From assembly GCF_014873145.1 (NCBI RefSeq), contig NZ_JADBEK010000001.1:11222001-11286000 (forward strand): a stretch of 64,000 nucleotides of DNA. Reading direction: 5' to 3'. This DNA comes from Nonomuraea angiospora. Its GTDB lineage: Bacteria; Actinomycetota; Actinomycetes; Streptosporangiales; Streptosporangiaceae. Of the stretch, positions 51,576 to 59,773 are shown one piece after another. The position numbers and the translations under genes were made by a program. The notes under the pieces are model-generated. The model was not told the origin of the DNA, made no database searches, and worked only from the letters and a program-made list of their open reading frames with translations. Each line of letters opens with the position of its first letter. The stretch's first letter is position 1.

Positions 51576-52520
51576 CGCGCGGTAGATGGCGTCGATGACC
51601 GACATGTTCGCGACGGAGTCGGCGGGCGGGGTGAGGTTGCCCACGCCGGTGCGCACGGCCGACTCGAAGGCCCGCAACTGGCAGGTGTACGTGGCCTCGC
51701 CGGGGACCTTCTCGCGCCGGCTGACGCCGTCCACCGTGTACGCCAGCCGGTGGAAGAACTGCGGCGCGACGAAGTTGCTCACCCGCATCTCCCCGCGCGT
51801 GCCGCGCACCCGTACGCCGATCTTGAGCAGCATCCCCGACCACATCGACGAGTGCACCCGCCCGGAGGCCCCCGAGGGGAAGCGCAGGGCGGCGCTCATG
51901 GCGCGGTCGACGCCCGGCGAGCGCTCCAGCGCCCGCGCCTCGACGACCGCCGGCTCGCCACCGCCCAGCAGCCTGGCCACATGCACGGCGTACGACCCGG
52001 CGTCCATCATCGACCCGCCCCCCAGCTCCAGCGAGTAGCGAATGTCGGAGAAGCGCGGCAGCGGGAAGCACATCCACGCCTCCACCAGGCGCAGCTCGCC
52101 CAGCTCCGCCACGATCTTCCGCATGCGCTCGGCCAGCGGGTGGTAGCGGTAGTGGAACGCCTCCATCACCACCGTGCCGCTCTTCTCCGCAGCCGCGGCC
52201 ACCTCGCGCGCCTCGGCCTCGTTAGAGGTGAACGGCTTCTCGCACAGCACGTGCTTGCCCGCCTCCAGCGCCCGGATCGTCCAGGGGGCGTGCAGGGCGT
52301 TGGGCAGCGGGTTGTAGATCGCGTCGAGCGTCCGATCGGCGATCAGCTCGTCGTATGAGGCGTGGACCCTGGGGATGCCGTGCTTGGCGGCGAACGCCTC
52401 GGCCCTCGACCGGTCACGGGCGGCAACAGCGGCGACCTCGACTCCCGGCACGAGGCGGCCGGGATTGACCAGGGCGGCCGGCGCGATCCGCGCGGCCCCC
52501 AGAACTCCGATGCGCAGCAT
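51552..52520 (-). CDS. Gfo/Idh/MocA family oxidoreductase
   Basis: 322 residues from ATG 52520. 'LRIGVLGAARIAPAALV' is the NAD(P) Rossmann loop, 'CEKPFTSNEAEAREV' contains the conserved EKP motif, and 'MEAFHYRYHPLAERM' with 'GGGSMMDAGSYAVHVARLL' are the C-terminal substrate-binding motifs. It oxidises or reduces a sugar or inositol-like compound. The neighbouring OtnC fragment hints at a former sugar-acid pathway. Confidence 0.93.
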   Translation of the reverse strand: MLRIGVLGAARIAPAALVNPGRLVPGVEVAAVAARDRSRAEAFAAKHGIPRVHASYDELIADRTLDAIYNPLPNALHAPWTIRALEAGKHVLCEKPFTSNEAEAREVAAAAEKSGTVVMEAFHYRYHPLAERMRKIVAELGELRLVEAWMCFPLPRFSDIRYSLELGGGSMMDAGSYAVHVARLLGGGEPAVVEARALERSPGVDRAMSAALRFPSGASGRVHSSMWSGMLLKIGVRVRGTRGEMRVSNFVAPQFFHRLAYTVDGVSRREKVPGEATYTCQLRAFESAVRTGVGNLTPPADSVANMSVIDAIYRAAGLSPRG

Positions 52521-52579
52521 AGGTCGATCGTAAGTCCTCGTCCACGATCGTGATCGTGCTGCCGGAAACCGGGCAACCA

Positions 52580-52818
52580 TCGGATGTGTCGGCTTGGACC
52601 GGCCAGCTCACCCCGGCCGGCGGGTCGTACCTCGAGGGCACGGTGAAGGGCGCGGCAGTCCCGAGGGCGGCCGGCACACGCTCGCCCACAGCATCACGTT
52701 CCTGCCGGCCGCGATGGGAGTCGTGGACGTACCGGGAGCGATGGTCGAGCCGGTCATCGCGGCGGTCGCGAACCTGCTGGGCCGCCAGGAGGACAAGCTG
52801 GGCAAATGGCCGCTCTGA
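52580..52818 (+). pseudogene. Possible NADPH-dependent FMN reductase remnant
   Basis: One frame has 'GGSYLEGTVKGA' and another 'GRHTLAHSITFLPAAMGVVD' with 'VPGAMVEPVIAAVANLLGRQ' to a stop at 52818, like the late part of flavodoxin-fold FMN reductases (G-G-x-R-x-L-x-x-L-x-x-x-L-x-x-M-G). The N-terminal flavin site is absent. Weak evidence. Confidence 0.35.
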
Positions 52819-52928
52819 CCGCCCACGGGCGGTGCGGTGAGCGGGCGGTGAGCGGCCGGTGAGCCGTCGGCGCCATCGTCATCCATCGCCGGATCCACCG
52901 CGGACCGGCCATGGAATGAGGAGTGGAC

Positions 52929-53699
52929 ATGAACGTTCTGGCAGGCAAGACCGCGCTGGTGACGGGTGGATCGCGCGGCATCGGCCGGGCGGTCGCGCTG
53001 CGGCTGGCCGCCGACGGCGCCGAGGTCGCCGTCCACTACGGTGGCAACGACGAGGCCGCCAAGGAGACCGTGGCCCGCATCGAGGAGGCGGGCGGCCGGG
53101 CGTTCGCCATCCGGGCGCGGTTCGGCGACGTCTCCGCGACGGACCAACTGTTCGAGGGCCTGACCGCCGGGCTGGCCGGACGCGGGCTGGACATCCTGGT
53201 CAACAACGCGGGCATCGCCTTGGTCAACCCGATCTCGCAGGTCACCCCCGAGGAGCTGGACCGCCTGCTGACGATCAACGTCACCACGCCGTTCTTCGTC
53301 ATCCAGCGGGCGCTGCCGCTGCTGAACGACGGCGGCCGCATCATCAACATGGGCTCGACGGCCAGCCGGTTCGCCGTCACCATGCAGATCGGCTACACCA
53401 TCAGCAAGGCCGCCCTGGAGTCGATGGCCCCGACGCTGGCCAACGAGCTCGGCCGGCGCGGCATCACGGTGAACACCGTCGCGCCCGGCGCGGTGCGTAC
53501 CGACATGACCGCCGGCTACAGCTCCATCCCCGAGGTGGTCGCCGAGCTGGAGGCGATCACCGCGCTCGGGCGGCTCGGCGAGCCCGAGGACGTCGCCGAC
53601 GTCGTCGGCTTCCTGGCGGGGCCGCAAGGGCGGTGGGTGACCGGGCAGACGATCGACGTGTCCGGCGGGACCTACCTCGGCCCGATCGCGATGGCATGA
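52929..53699 (+). CDS. Short-chain dehydrogenase/reductase
   Basis: 256 residues from ATG 52929, with GAGGAG ending 6 bases upstream (GTG 52923 is too close to it). 'LVTGGSRGIGRAVAL' binds NAD(P), 'LVNNAGIALVNP' is the NNAG motif, 'NMGSTASRFAVTMQIGYTIS' plus Lys form the Ser-Tyr-Lys triad. Carbonyl reductase of unknown substrate. It lies 25 bases before the SARP gene in the same direction, so the regulator may be co-transcribed with it. Confidence 0.92.
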   Translation: MNVLAGKTALVTGGSRGIGRAVALRLAADGAEVAVHYGGNDEAAKETVARIEEAGGRAFAIRARFGDVSATDQLFEGLTAGLAGRGLDILVNNAGIALVNPISQVTPEELDRLLTINVTTPFFVIQRALPLLNDGGRIINMGSTASRFAVTMQIGYTISKAALESMAPTLANELGRRGITVNTVAPGAVRTDMTAGYSSIPEVVAELEAITALGRLGEPEDVADVVGFLAGPQGRWVTGQTIDVSGGTYLGPIAMA

Positions 53700-53704
53700 T
53701 TCTC

Positions 53705-53724
53705 GCCGGTGAATAATCACCGGC
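53705..53724. promoter_or_regulatory. 20-bp inverted repeat abutting the SARP start codon
   Basis: GCCGGTGA-ATAA-TCACCGGC is a perfect 8-bp stem with a 4-base loop, and its last base touches the ATG at 53725. It occupies the ribosome-binding region and starts just after the SDR stop. It could be a regulator's operator or an RNA hairpin limiting translation of the SARP. Confidence 0.55.
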
Positions 53725-56721
53725 ATGCGGTTTGCGATCCTGGGGGAGACTCGGGCGTGGCGTGACGACGGGGCGGAGGTTCCGCTCGGCGGTCCGGCCC
53801 GCCGCGCGCTGCTGGCCCTGCTGCTGGTCCGCCCCGGTGAGGTCGTGCCGGCCGACCGGCTGGCCGACGAGATCGACCCCGGCGGGGCGCTGTCGGCGCA
53901 CGCGCTGCAGTCCCAGGTGTCCCGGCTGCGGACGGCGCTGGGCTCGGCGTCCCTGATCGAGCGGGCCGGGGCGAGTTACCGGATCGTGGTCGACGACGAT
54001 GACGTGGACGCCTGCCGGTTCGAGCGGCTGGCGCAGGAGGGCCGGGCCGCGCTGCGCGACGGCGACGCCGAGCGGGCGGTCACGCTGCTGCGCGAGGCGC
54101 TGGGGCTGTGGCGGGGGCCGGCGCTGGCCGGCCTGGCCGAGAGCCGCACCGCCCAGGCCGCCGCCGTACGGCTGGAGGAGCGCCGGCTCGGAGCCCTCGA
54201 GGACCGGATCGAGGGCGAGCTGCGGCTCGGCGAGCATCGCGCGGCCGTGGCGGAGCTCCGCGAACTGGTCGGCCGGCACCCGCTCAGGGAACGGCTGGCG
54301 GGGCTGCTGATGCGGGCGCTGTCCGCCGAAGGCGGGCAGGCCGAGGCGCTGGTGGTGTTCGAGCAGACCAGGCGGCACCTGGCCGACGAGCTCGGCGCCG
54401 ATCCCTCGGCCGAACTGGTCGCGCTCCACCGCGAGCTGCTGAGCGCCGACCCCTCGCCGTCGCCCGCCGCACCGCCCGCCCAGCTGACGTCCTTCGTCGG
54501 CCGCGCCGGGGAAGTGGCCGAGCTCGTCGAGCTGCTGCGCGTGGCCCGGCTCGTCACGCTGGCCGGTCCCGGCGGGGTCGGCAAGACCCGGCTGTCGGTC
54601 GAGGTGGCCGCCGCCGCGGCCGACGACGTGTGCTTCGTGGAGCTGGCGCCGCTGCGTGACGGCGGCGCGCTGGCACAGGTGCTGCTGGGCGCGCTGGGCC
54701 TGCGCGAGAACGGGCTCCACCTGGGGAACGGCGGGCAGCAGTCGGTCGATCGGCTGATCGGGGCGCTGTCGGACCGGCTCCTCCTGCTCGTCCTGGACAA
54801 CTGCGAGCACCTGGTCGAAGAGGCCGCCACGCTGGTGGCGCGGCTGCTGGCGGCCTGCCCGCGGCTGCGCGTCCTCGCGACGAGCAGGGAGCCGCTCGGC
54901 ATCATCGGCGAGCACCTCTGGCAGGTGCGGCCGCTCCACGACGAGGCGGCGGCGCGGCTGTTCAGCGATCGGGCCCGAGCCGTGCGGCGCGGCTTCGCGG
55001 CCGACGCCCGGACGGTGGGGCGGATCTGCGCGGCCCTCGACAATCTGCCGCTGGCCATCGAGCTGGCGGCGGCGCGGCTGCGTACGCTGCACATCGACGA
55101 CCTCGCGGGACGGCTCGACGACCGGCTCGCCGTCGCGGCCCGCGGCAGCCGCACGGCCGACGAGCGGCATCGGACGCTGCGCTCGGTGGTGGCGTGGAGC
55201 TGGGAGCTGCTGTCCGAGGCCGAGCAGCGGGCCGCGCGGTGGTTCACGGTCTTCGCCGGGGGCGCGACGGCCGAGTCCGCGCTGGCGGTGTGCGGCACCG
55301 ACGGCGAGACACTGGAGTCGCTGGCCGACAAGTCGCTGCTGGAGGTCTCGGGCGGCCGCTACCGCATGCTGGAGACGATCCGCGCGTACGGCGCCGAACG
55401 GCTCGACGCGGCCGGCGAACGCGAGCAGGCCCGCCGCGCCCACGCCCGGCACGTCCTGGAGCTGGTGCGGACGGCGGACCCGCATCTCCGGCGGGCCGAA
55501 CAGCTGGAATGGCTGGCGGTCCTGGCGGCCGAGCACGCCGACCTGCTGGCGGCGGTGCGCTGGGCGGTCGAGGCGCCGGAGGCGGAGACGGCCCTGGAAC
55601 TGCTCGCCTCGGCCTCGACGTACCTGTGGATCCGCGGCGCCGCCGCCTCGGTGGCGCCCCAGGCGATTGCTCTGCTGGCCTCCTTGGATGCGCTGGACTC
55701 GGCGGGCTCTGTGGACTCCGCGGGCTTGGGGGGCTCTGCGGAATCGGCGGACTCCGCGGGCTTCGCGGACTCTGGAGGCTCCGTGGACTCCGGGGGTGAC
55801 GCGCTGCCGGACCGGCTCGGCGAGGAGTACGCGGCGTGCGTCCTGCTGGCGGCGTCCGGCGAGGCCGGGCGGCCGGTGTGGCAGCGGCACCGGGCCCAGG
55901 CCGAGAAGGCGCTGACCGCCGCCTGGTCAGGTGTCGAACCGGGCCGCTATCCGGCCGTCCTGCTGCCGTGGATGATGCGGAACGCGAGCGAGGCCGAGCC
56001 GCGCGGCGCGTTCGCGCTCGTCTCATCCCAGCGCGACCGCCCAGAGCCGTGGGTACGGGCGGTCGCCGAGTACGTGTGGGGGTTCGGGCTCCTCGGTGAA
56101 GGCGGCAACGCGGCGGCGGAGCGCGGCTTCGGCGCGGCGGCCGAGGGTTTCCGCTCGCTCGGGGACCGGTGGGGCACCGCGCTGGCGCTGGACATGCTCG
56201 CGAGCCTGGCGGCCGCGCGCGGCGATCGCGCGACGGCCATCTCGCTCACCGACGAGGCGCTCACTCTCACCGAGCAGCTCGGCGTGCTGGAGGACGCCGC
56301 CGACCTGCTGGTCAACCGGGGCGATCACGTCGCCGGCGACGACGCGGCGGTGGCCCGCGCCGACTACGCGAAGGCCGCCGACCTCGCCCGCCGCGCCGGC
56401 AGCGCCACCAGCCTGGCGGCAGCGCTCCGCGGGCTCGGTGACATCGCCCTGCTGGAGCAGGACCTGACCGAGGCGGAGCGCCTGTACGCGGAGGCTCTTG
56501 ACCGGATCGACCCGTACTGGATCAAAGGCCTCGGCAACCGGGTGCGCGCGCTCGCCGGGCTCGGCCGCGTCGCCGAGGCGCGCGGCGACCGCGTCGCGGC
56601 CCGGTCGCGATACCAGGAGATCGCCGAGTCGGCGGCCGTGATCGGCGCCTCCACTCAGGACGCGCTGCGCCTGATGGGCCTGCCGGAAAGCCTCGTCGAG
56701 ACGGTGATCACGCTGCGGTGA
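53725..56721 (+). CDS. AfsR/SARP-type regulator with BTAD, NB-ARC and TPR regions
   Basis: 998 residues. Residues 1-95 are an OmpR-like winged HTH ('RRALLALLLVRPGEVVPADR', 'ALQSQVSRLRTALG'), 100-245 the bacterial transcriptional activator domain ('EALGLWRGPALAGLAES', 'HRELLSADP'), then an NB-ARC ATPase with Walker A 'LAGPGGVGKTRLS', Walker B-like 'LLLVLDNCEHLVEEAA' and 'LATSREPLGIIGEH', and C-terminal TPR-like helices. A Ser/Asp/Gly-rich low-complexity insert lies near residues 655-690. Large SARPs switch on antibiotic or other secondary-metabolite genes after nucleotide binding. No biosynthetic cluster is in the window, so it may control distant genes. Confidence 0.92.
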   Translation: MRFAILGETRAWRDDGAEVPLGGPARRALLALLLVRPGEVVPADRLADEIDPGGALSAHALQSQVSRLRTALGSASLIERAGASYRIVVDDDDVDACRFERLAQEGRAALRDGDAERAVTLLREALGLWRGPALAGLAESRTAQAAAVRLEERRLGALEDRIEGELRLGEHRAAVAELRELVGRHPLRERLAGLLMRALSAEGGQAEALVVFEQTRRHLADELGADPSAELVALHRELLSADPSPSPAAPPAQLTSFVGRAGEVAELVELLRVARLVTLAGPGGVGKTRLSVEVAAAAADDVCFVELAPLRDGGALAQVLLGALGLRENGLHLGNGGQQSVDRLIGALSDRLLLLVLDNCEHLVEEAATLVARLLAACPRLRVLATSREPLGIIGEHLWQVRPLHDEAAARLFSDRARAVRRGFAADARTVGRICAALDNLPLAIELAAARLRTLHIDDLAGRLDDRLAVAARGSRTADERHRTLRSVVAWSWELLSEAEQRAARWFTVFAGGATAESALAVCGTDGETLESLADKSLLEVSGGRYRMLETIRAYGAERLDAAGEREQARRAHARHVLELVRTADPHLRRAEQLEWLAVLAAEHADLLAAVRWAVEAPEAETALELLASASTYLWIRGAAASVAPQAIALLASLDALDSAGSVDSAGLGGSAESADSAGFADSGGSVDSGGDALPDRLGEEYAACVLLAASGEAGRPVWQRHRAQAEKALTAAWSGVEPGRYPAVLLPWMMRNASEAEPRGAFALVSSQRDRPEPWVRAVAEYVWGFGLLGEGGNAAAERGFGAAAEGFRSLGDRWGTALALDMLASLAAARGDRATAISLTDEALTLTEQLGVLEDAADLLVNRGDHVAGDDAAVARADYAKAADLARRAGSATSLAAALRGLGDIALLEQDLTEAERLYAEALDRIDPYWIKGLGNRVRALAGLGRVAEARGDRVAARSRYQEIAESAAVIGASTQDALRLMGLPESLVETVITLR
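55690..55800. repeat. Low-complexity repeat inside the SARP gene
   Basis: Imperfect short repeats of GGACTCCGCGGG type encode 'DSAGSVDSAGLGGSAESADS' and more of the same, a flexible Asp/Ser/Ala/Gly linker between the NB-ARC end and the TPR part. Copy number is likely variable. Confidence 0.75.
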
Positions 56722-56792
56722 CTTCCGCCGGGGCGGCGATCGGAGATGGGTGTAGCTCTTTCGTAGTGGCCGACTGAATCAGGCGCTGTCCG

Positions 56793-57335
56793 CTAGCCAC
56801 GCGCGGGGCGACGGCGCAGGTGGTAGGCATAGGCCAGGGCGAGCACTATCGGGCCCCACAGTGCGATCGGGCTGATGCATGCCATTGCCAGCGCCTGCCA
56901 CCAGCCGTTCTCATATGCCGTGCGGTTGAAGACGCCGACCCAGGCGAGCACCATCCAGACCGAGATCGCGGTCAAAAGGAGCCCACCGATCACGGCAGGG
57001 ACAACCGCCGCCATGGGCGGCACACGTCTGCCGCCGATGACTGGAATCCAGTTCGGGACCACCTCGCCCCAGCCGCGCACCAGACCGGTGCTGAGCAGCG
57101 CCACCAACTCAGTGATCACACTGAGCCCGAAGACGTAGGGGATAGTGATCCACAACGGCGACACAGGCGCGTCGTTGAGTTGCCCCATGTCGAAGTGGAA
57201 AGCAAACGGCAACCTCCACAGGCACGAAGGGAGTAGCAACCAAGGAAGCGCGTAGGCGACACGGAGCGCCCAGCGTGGGACGGGCTGTTCGGTGTCACTG
57301 GTGGCTGGGGGCGCGTGCAGCAGTTTGACAGCCAT
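56793..57335 (-). CDS. Four-helix membrane protein of unknown function
   Basis: 180 residues from ATG 57335 (ggagaga upstream). Hydrophobic helices at about 25-45, 65-90, 105-135 and 145-170, with a soluble N-terminus. 'WRLPFAFHFDMGQLNDAPVS' lies in the first outer loop. No enzymatic motif. Similar short polytopic proteins are common in actinomycetes and unassigned. Convergent with the SARP gene. Confidence 0.8.
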   Translation of the reverse strand: MAVKLLHAPPATSDTEQPVPRWALRVAYALPWLLLPSCLWRLPFAFHFDMGQLNDAPVSPLWITIPYVFGLSVITELVALLSTGLVRGWGEVVPNWIPVIGGRRVPPMAAVVPAVIGGLLLTAISVWMVLAWVGVFNRTAYENGWWQALAMACISPIALWGPIVLALAYAYHLRRRPARG

Positions 57336-57375
57336 GGCTGCAGTCTCTCCGGGCGTCGAGGATGAGTGATCACCT

Positions 57376-57798
57376 GTGGGAGTGAAACGCCTCCCCCACA
57401 CGAGCTACCTCCTTCCGACGCGGGCCCGCTTGTTCCCGCACCGCATCCGCGCCATGTATCTCGACGGGGTGATCAATCAGGTCCTCGGGTTCCCCGACCA
57501 GCAACTGCGGATGTTCACCAAGTCCACCACCTGGTGTGCGGCCACCCCTGCCTGCGCCCTGCGCGGTCAGGACGCCGCGGCGGTCTGGCGCAAGCTCACC
57601 CAGGATGCCGACCGCAACCCGATCCCGGTCACGTCCTCCCAGTTCGGCAAGGGGAAGCTCACCGGCTGGCACCTGAGAGCTTTCGGCTTCATGGGCGACC
57701 CGGGGCCGGGCAACTCAGGCTGGCCGGCCTCCGCCGAGGCGGTCGCCAAGGCGTCCCGCCCGCTGCCGTCCCGCGGCCTGCCCTGCCCCGCCGAATGA
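57376..57798 (+). pseudogene. TAP-type alpha/beta hydrolase fragment
   Basis: 'LFPHRIRAMYLDGVINQVLG' matches the segment just after the nucleophile Ser of TAP-family hydrolases (compare 'MYPNRIRAMVLDSNM' in the intact one at 24001), and 'WCAATPACALRGQDAAAVWR' the Cys-containing lid. The Ser elbow, the N-terminus and the Asp/His end are missing. The reading frame runs to 57798 but should not give an active enzyme. Confidence 0.65.
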
Positions 57799-57809
57799 TC
57801 CTCCGCGTT

Positions 57810-58970
57810 CTACGTGGCGGGGGCGGGGATGCTGGCGGTGACCGTGAAGCCTCCCTTGCCGTCGTCTCCCGCGCTGAAGGTGCCGCCGAGCAGGGTCACT
57901 CTGCGGTTGAGCCCGGTCAGGCCCATCCCTGAGCCGGCGCCGGTCAGGGCGGGGTCGGCGCTCTGTCGAGGCGCCGCGTTGCGCACCTCGACGTCGGCCC
58001 GGTCGCCTGGATAGACGACGGTGACGGTTACCGGCGCTCCGGGGGCGTGCTTGCGGGCGTTGGTGAGTGACTCCTGCACCACCCGGTAGACGGCGCGGGC
58101 CACGACCGCGGGCACCGTGCCGGGATCGCCCTCGACGTTCAGGGCCGCGTCATCGGCGGCGGCCAGCGCGGCCAGGTCGCCGTCGGTGTCGTCGTCGGGA
58201 CGCCCGGCGGGCAGCGGCCGGGCCCCTGTGGTGACCACACGCATGAGGTCGCGCAGCTCGGTGAGAGTACGCGTGCCGACCCGCCGGATCCGCTCCGCCG
58301 CCGCGCGGGCGTCGTCGTCGCCCGTGGTGACGCGGAGCGCGTCGGCGTGCAGGACGATCTCGGTGACGTGGTGGGTGACGATGTCGTGCAGGTCAGCGGC
58401 CAGGCGCTGCCGTTCGGCGGTCTCGGCCCGCTCGGCGAGCAGCCGGCGCTCCGAGTCGGCCAGCTCGGCCCGCTTGCGCAGCGATCGCACCAGCTCATAC
58501 CGGGCCCTCAGGTACAGAGCGACCAGCGCGGGCAGTGCGGTGGACGACAGCGCCATGTACAGGTTCCCCCACGAAGGAGACCAGATCGGGATCGCCGGCA
58601 GCGCCAGGACGGCTGCGAAGGCGAACGCCTGCTGCCACGGCAGCAGGGTGACCAGGAATGACACGACGACCGGGGTTGCCGCGGGCGTCACAGCCTCCGG
58701 CGTCAGGCCGGCACCGAGGGCGAGCACCGTCGTGACCACTACGGCCAGTGCTCCCACCGTCCGCGGGAGGCGGACCACCAACGTCAAGGACGCGTCGAGC
58801 AGGAGGTTCAGGAGGAGCTCGGCGAGCGTGCCGGGGCCGCGGGTGTGCACGTTCGCGGTGTACAGGGCGATCTGAACGACGGCGAGCAGCGCGGCCGCGC
58901 CGATGGCGGCCATGAGCATCATCCTTCGATCGCGGACGATGAGCTCCGGCCAACGGGACAGTGTGTGCAC
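57810..58970 (-). CDS. NarL-type membrane sensor histidine kinase (HisKA_3)
   Basis: 386 residues from GTG 58970. The first ~155 residues hold five or six membrane helices. 'RQRLAADLHDIVTHHVTEIV' has the phosphorylated His of the HisKA_3 group, and 'VVQESLTNARKHAPGAPVTV' with 'GSGMGLTGLNRRVTLLGGTF' form the ATPase domain. It phosphorylates the regulator encoded 62 bp upstream on the same strand. Such kinases in actinomycetes often sense membrane stress or antibiotics. Confidence 0.93.
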   Translation of the reverse strand: MHTLSRWPELIVRDRRMMLMAAIGAAALLAVVQIALYTANVHTRGPGTLAELLLNLLLDASLTLVVRLPRTVGALAVVVTTVLALGAGLTPEAVTPAATPVVVSFLVTLLPWQQAFAFAAVLALPAIPIWSPSWGNLYMALSSTALPALVALYLRARYELVRSLRKRAELADSERRLLAERAETAERQRLAADLHDIVTHHVTEIVLHADALRVTTGDDDARAAAERIRRVGTRTLTELRDLMRVVTTGARPLPAGRPDDDTDGDLAALAAADDAALNVEGDPGTVPAVVARAVYRVVQESLTNARKHAPGAPVTVTVVYPGDRADVEVRNAAPRQSADPALTGAGSGMGLTGLNRRVTLLGGTFSAGDDGKGGFTVTASIPAPAT

Positions 58971-59032
58971 AGCGGGTACCTCGGAAGGCCGCCGTGGTGT
59001 CGCCCGTGGCGGCTGGTTGTCGCGGGTCGTGT

Positions 59033-59689
59033 TCAGCCGGGCCCGTCAAGGAGTCCGGCCTGGTGGGCGAGCAGGGCCGCTTGCGTTCGGTGGGTGAGGG
59101 CGAGCTTGACCAGGAGGCGGGAGACGTAGCTGCGGACGGTCGTCTCCGACAGGAACAGCCGCCTCGCGATCTCCGGATTGGTGAGCCCCTCGCCGAGGCA
59201 GACCAGCACCTCGCGTTCGCGCTCCGCCAGCTTCGCCACCCGCGACCGCGCAGTGTCGCGCCGCTCGTCGCCTCTGGACGACTGCGCGACCAGTCTGCGC
59301 GCCGCGCTCGGCGACATCACGACGTTTCCATCGACAGCCACCTTGATCAGGTTGATCAGGTCCTCGGCCGGGGTGGCCTTCACCAGAAAGCCCCCGGCCC
59401 CGGCCTCCAGGGCACGCAGCACGTGCCCGTCGGACTCAAACGTCGTGAGCGCGATGACCGTGGGCGGCGCGGTCAGCGCCGTGATCTCCCTCGTCGCGAT
59501 GATCCCGTCCACGCCAGGCATCCTGAGGTCCATCAGGACCACGTCGGGCCGGTTGCGCAGGACCTCCTCGACCGCCTCGGCGCCGTCTCGCGCCTCGCCG
59601 ACCACCTCGATCTCCATGCTGGAGCCGAGGATCGTCTTGAGGTGTCGGCGGACCATCGGGTCGTCGTCGGCAAGCAGAACCCTGATCAC
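59033..59689 (-). CDS. NarL/LuxR-type response regulator
   Basis: 218 residues from GTG 59689; ATG 59725 would add 12 residues before the receiver. 'IRVLLADDDPMVRRHLKTIL' begins the receiver, 'VVLMDLRMPGVDGI' has the phosphoacceptor Asp and 'FLVKATPAEDLINLIKVAV' the Lys. The LuxR HTH is 'LAEREREVLVCLGEGLTNPE' and 'VRSYVSRLLVKLAL'. Partner of the kinase that follows; here the regulator gene comes first. Confidence 0.93.
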   Translation of the reverse strand: MIRVLLADDDPMVRRHLKTILGSSMEIEVVGEARDGAEAVEEVLRNRPDVVLMDLRMPGVDGIIATREITALTAPPTVIALTTFESDGHVLRALEAGAGGFLVKATPAEDLINLIKVAVDGNVVMSPSAARRLVAQSSRGDERRDTARSRVAKLAEREREVLVCLGEGLTNPEIARRLFLSETTVRSYVSRLLVKLALTHRTQAALLAHQAGLLDGPG

Positions 59690-59773
59690 GCCTGCACAGT
59701 CTGTCACAGCGCGCCCGTTCATCATGCTGCGCGGTGCTGCCCGGCCCGCGCGGGGTCAGGCAGCATGGCGTGA

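Noticed and set aside
53557..55890. A 777-codon open frame on the minus strand opposite the SARP gene
   Set aside because: It is Arg/Gln/Gly/Pro-rich with no domain and no ribosome site. It is a shadow of the SARP frame, as expected in GC-rich DNA.
53725..56721. A secondary-metabolite cluster controlled by the SARP
   Set aside because: No polyketide, peptide synthetase, terpene or RiPP biosynthetic genes occur in the window, so a cluster cannot be claimed here.
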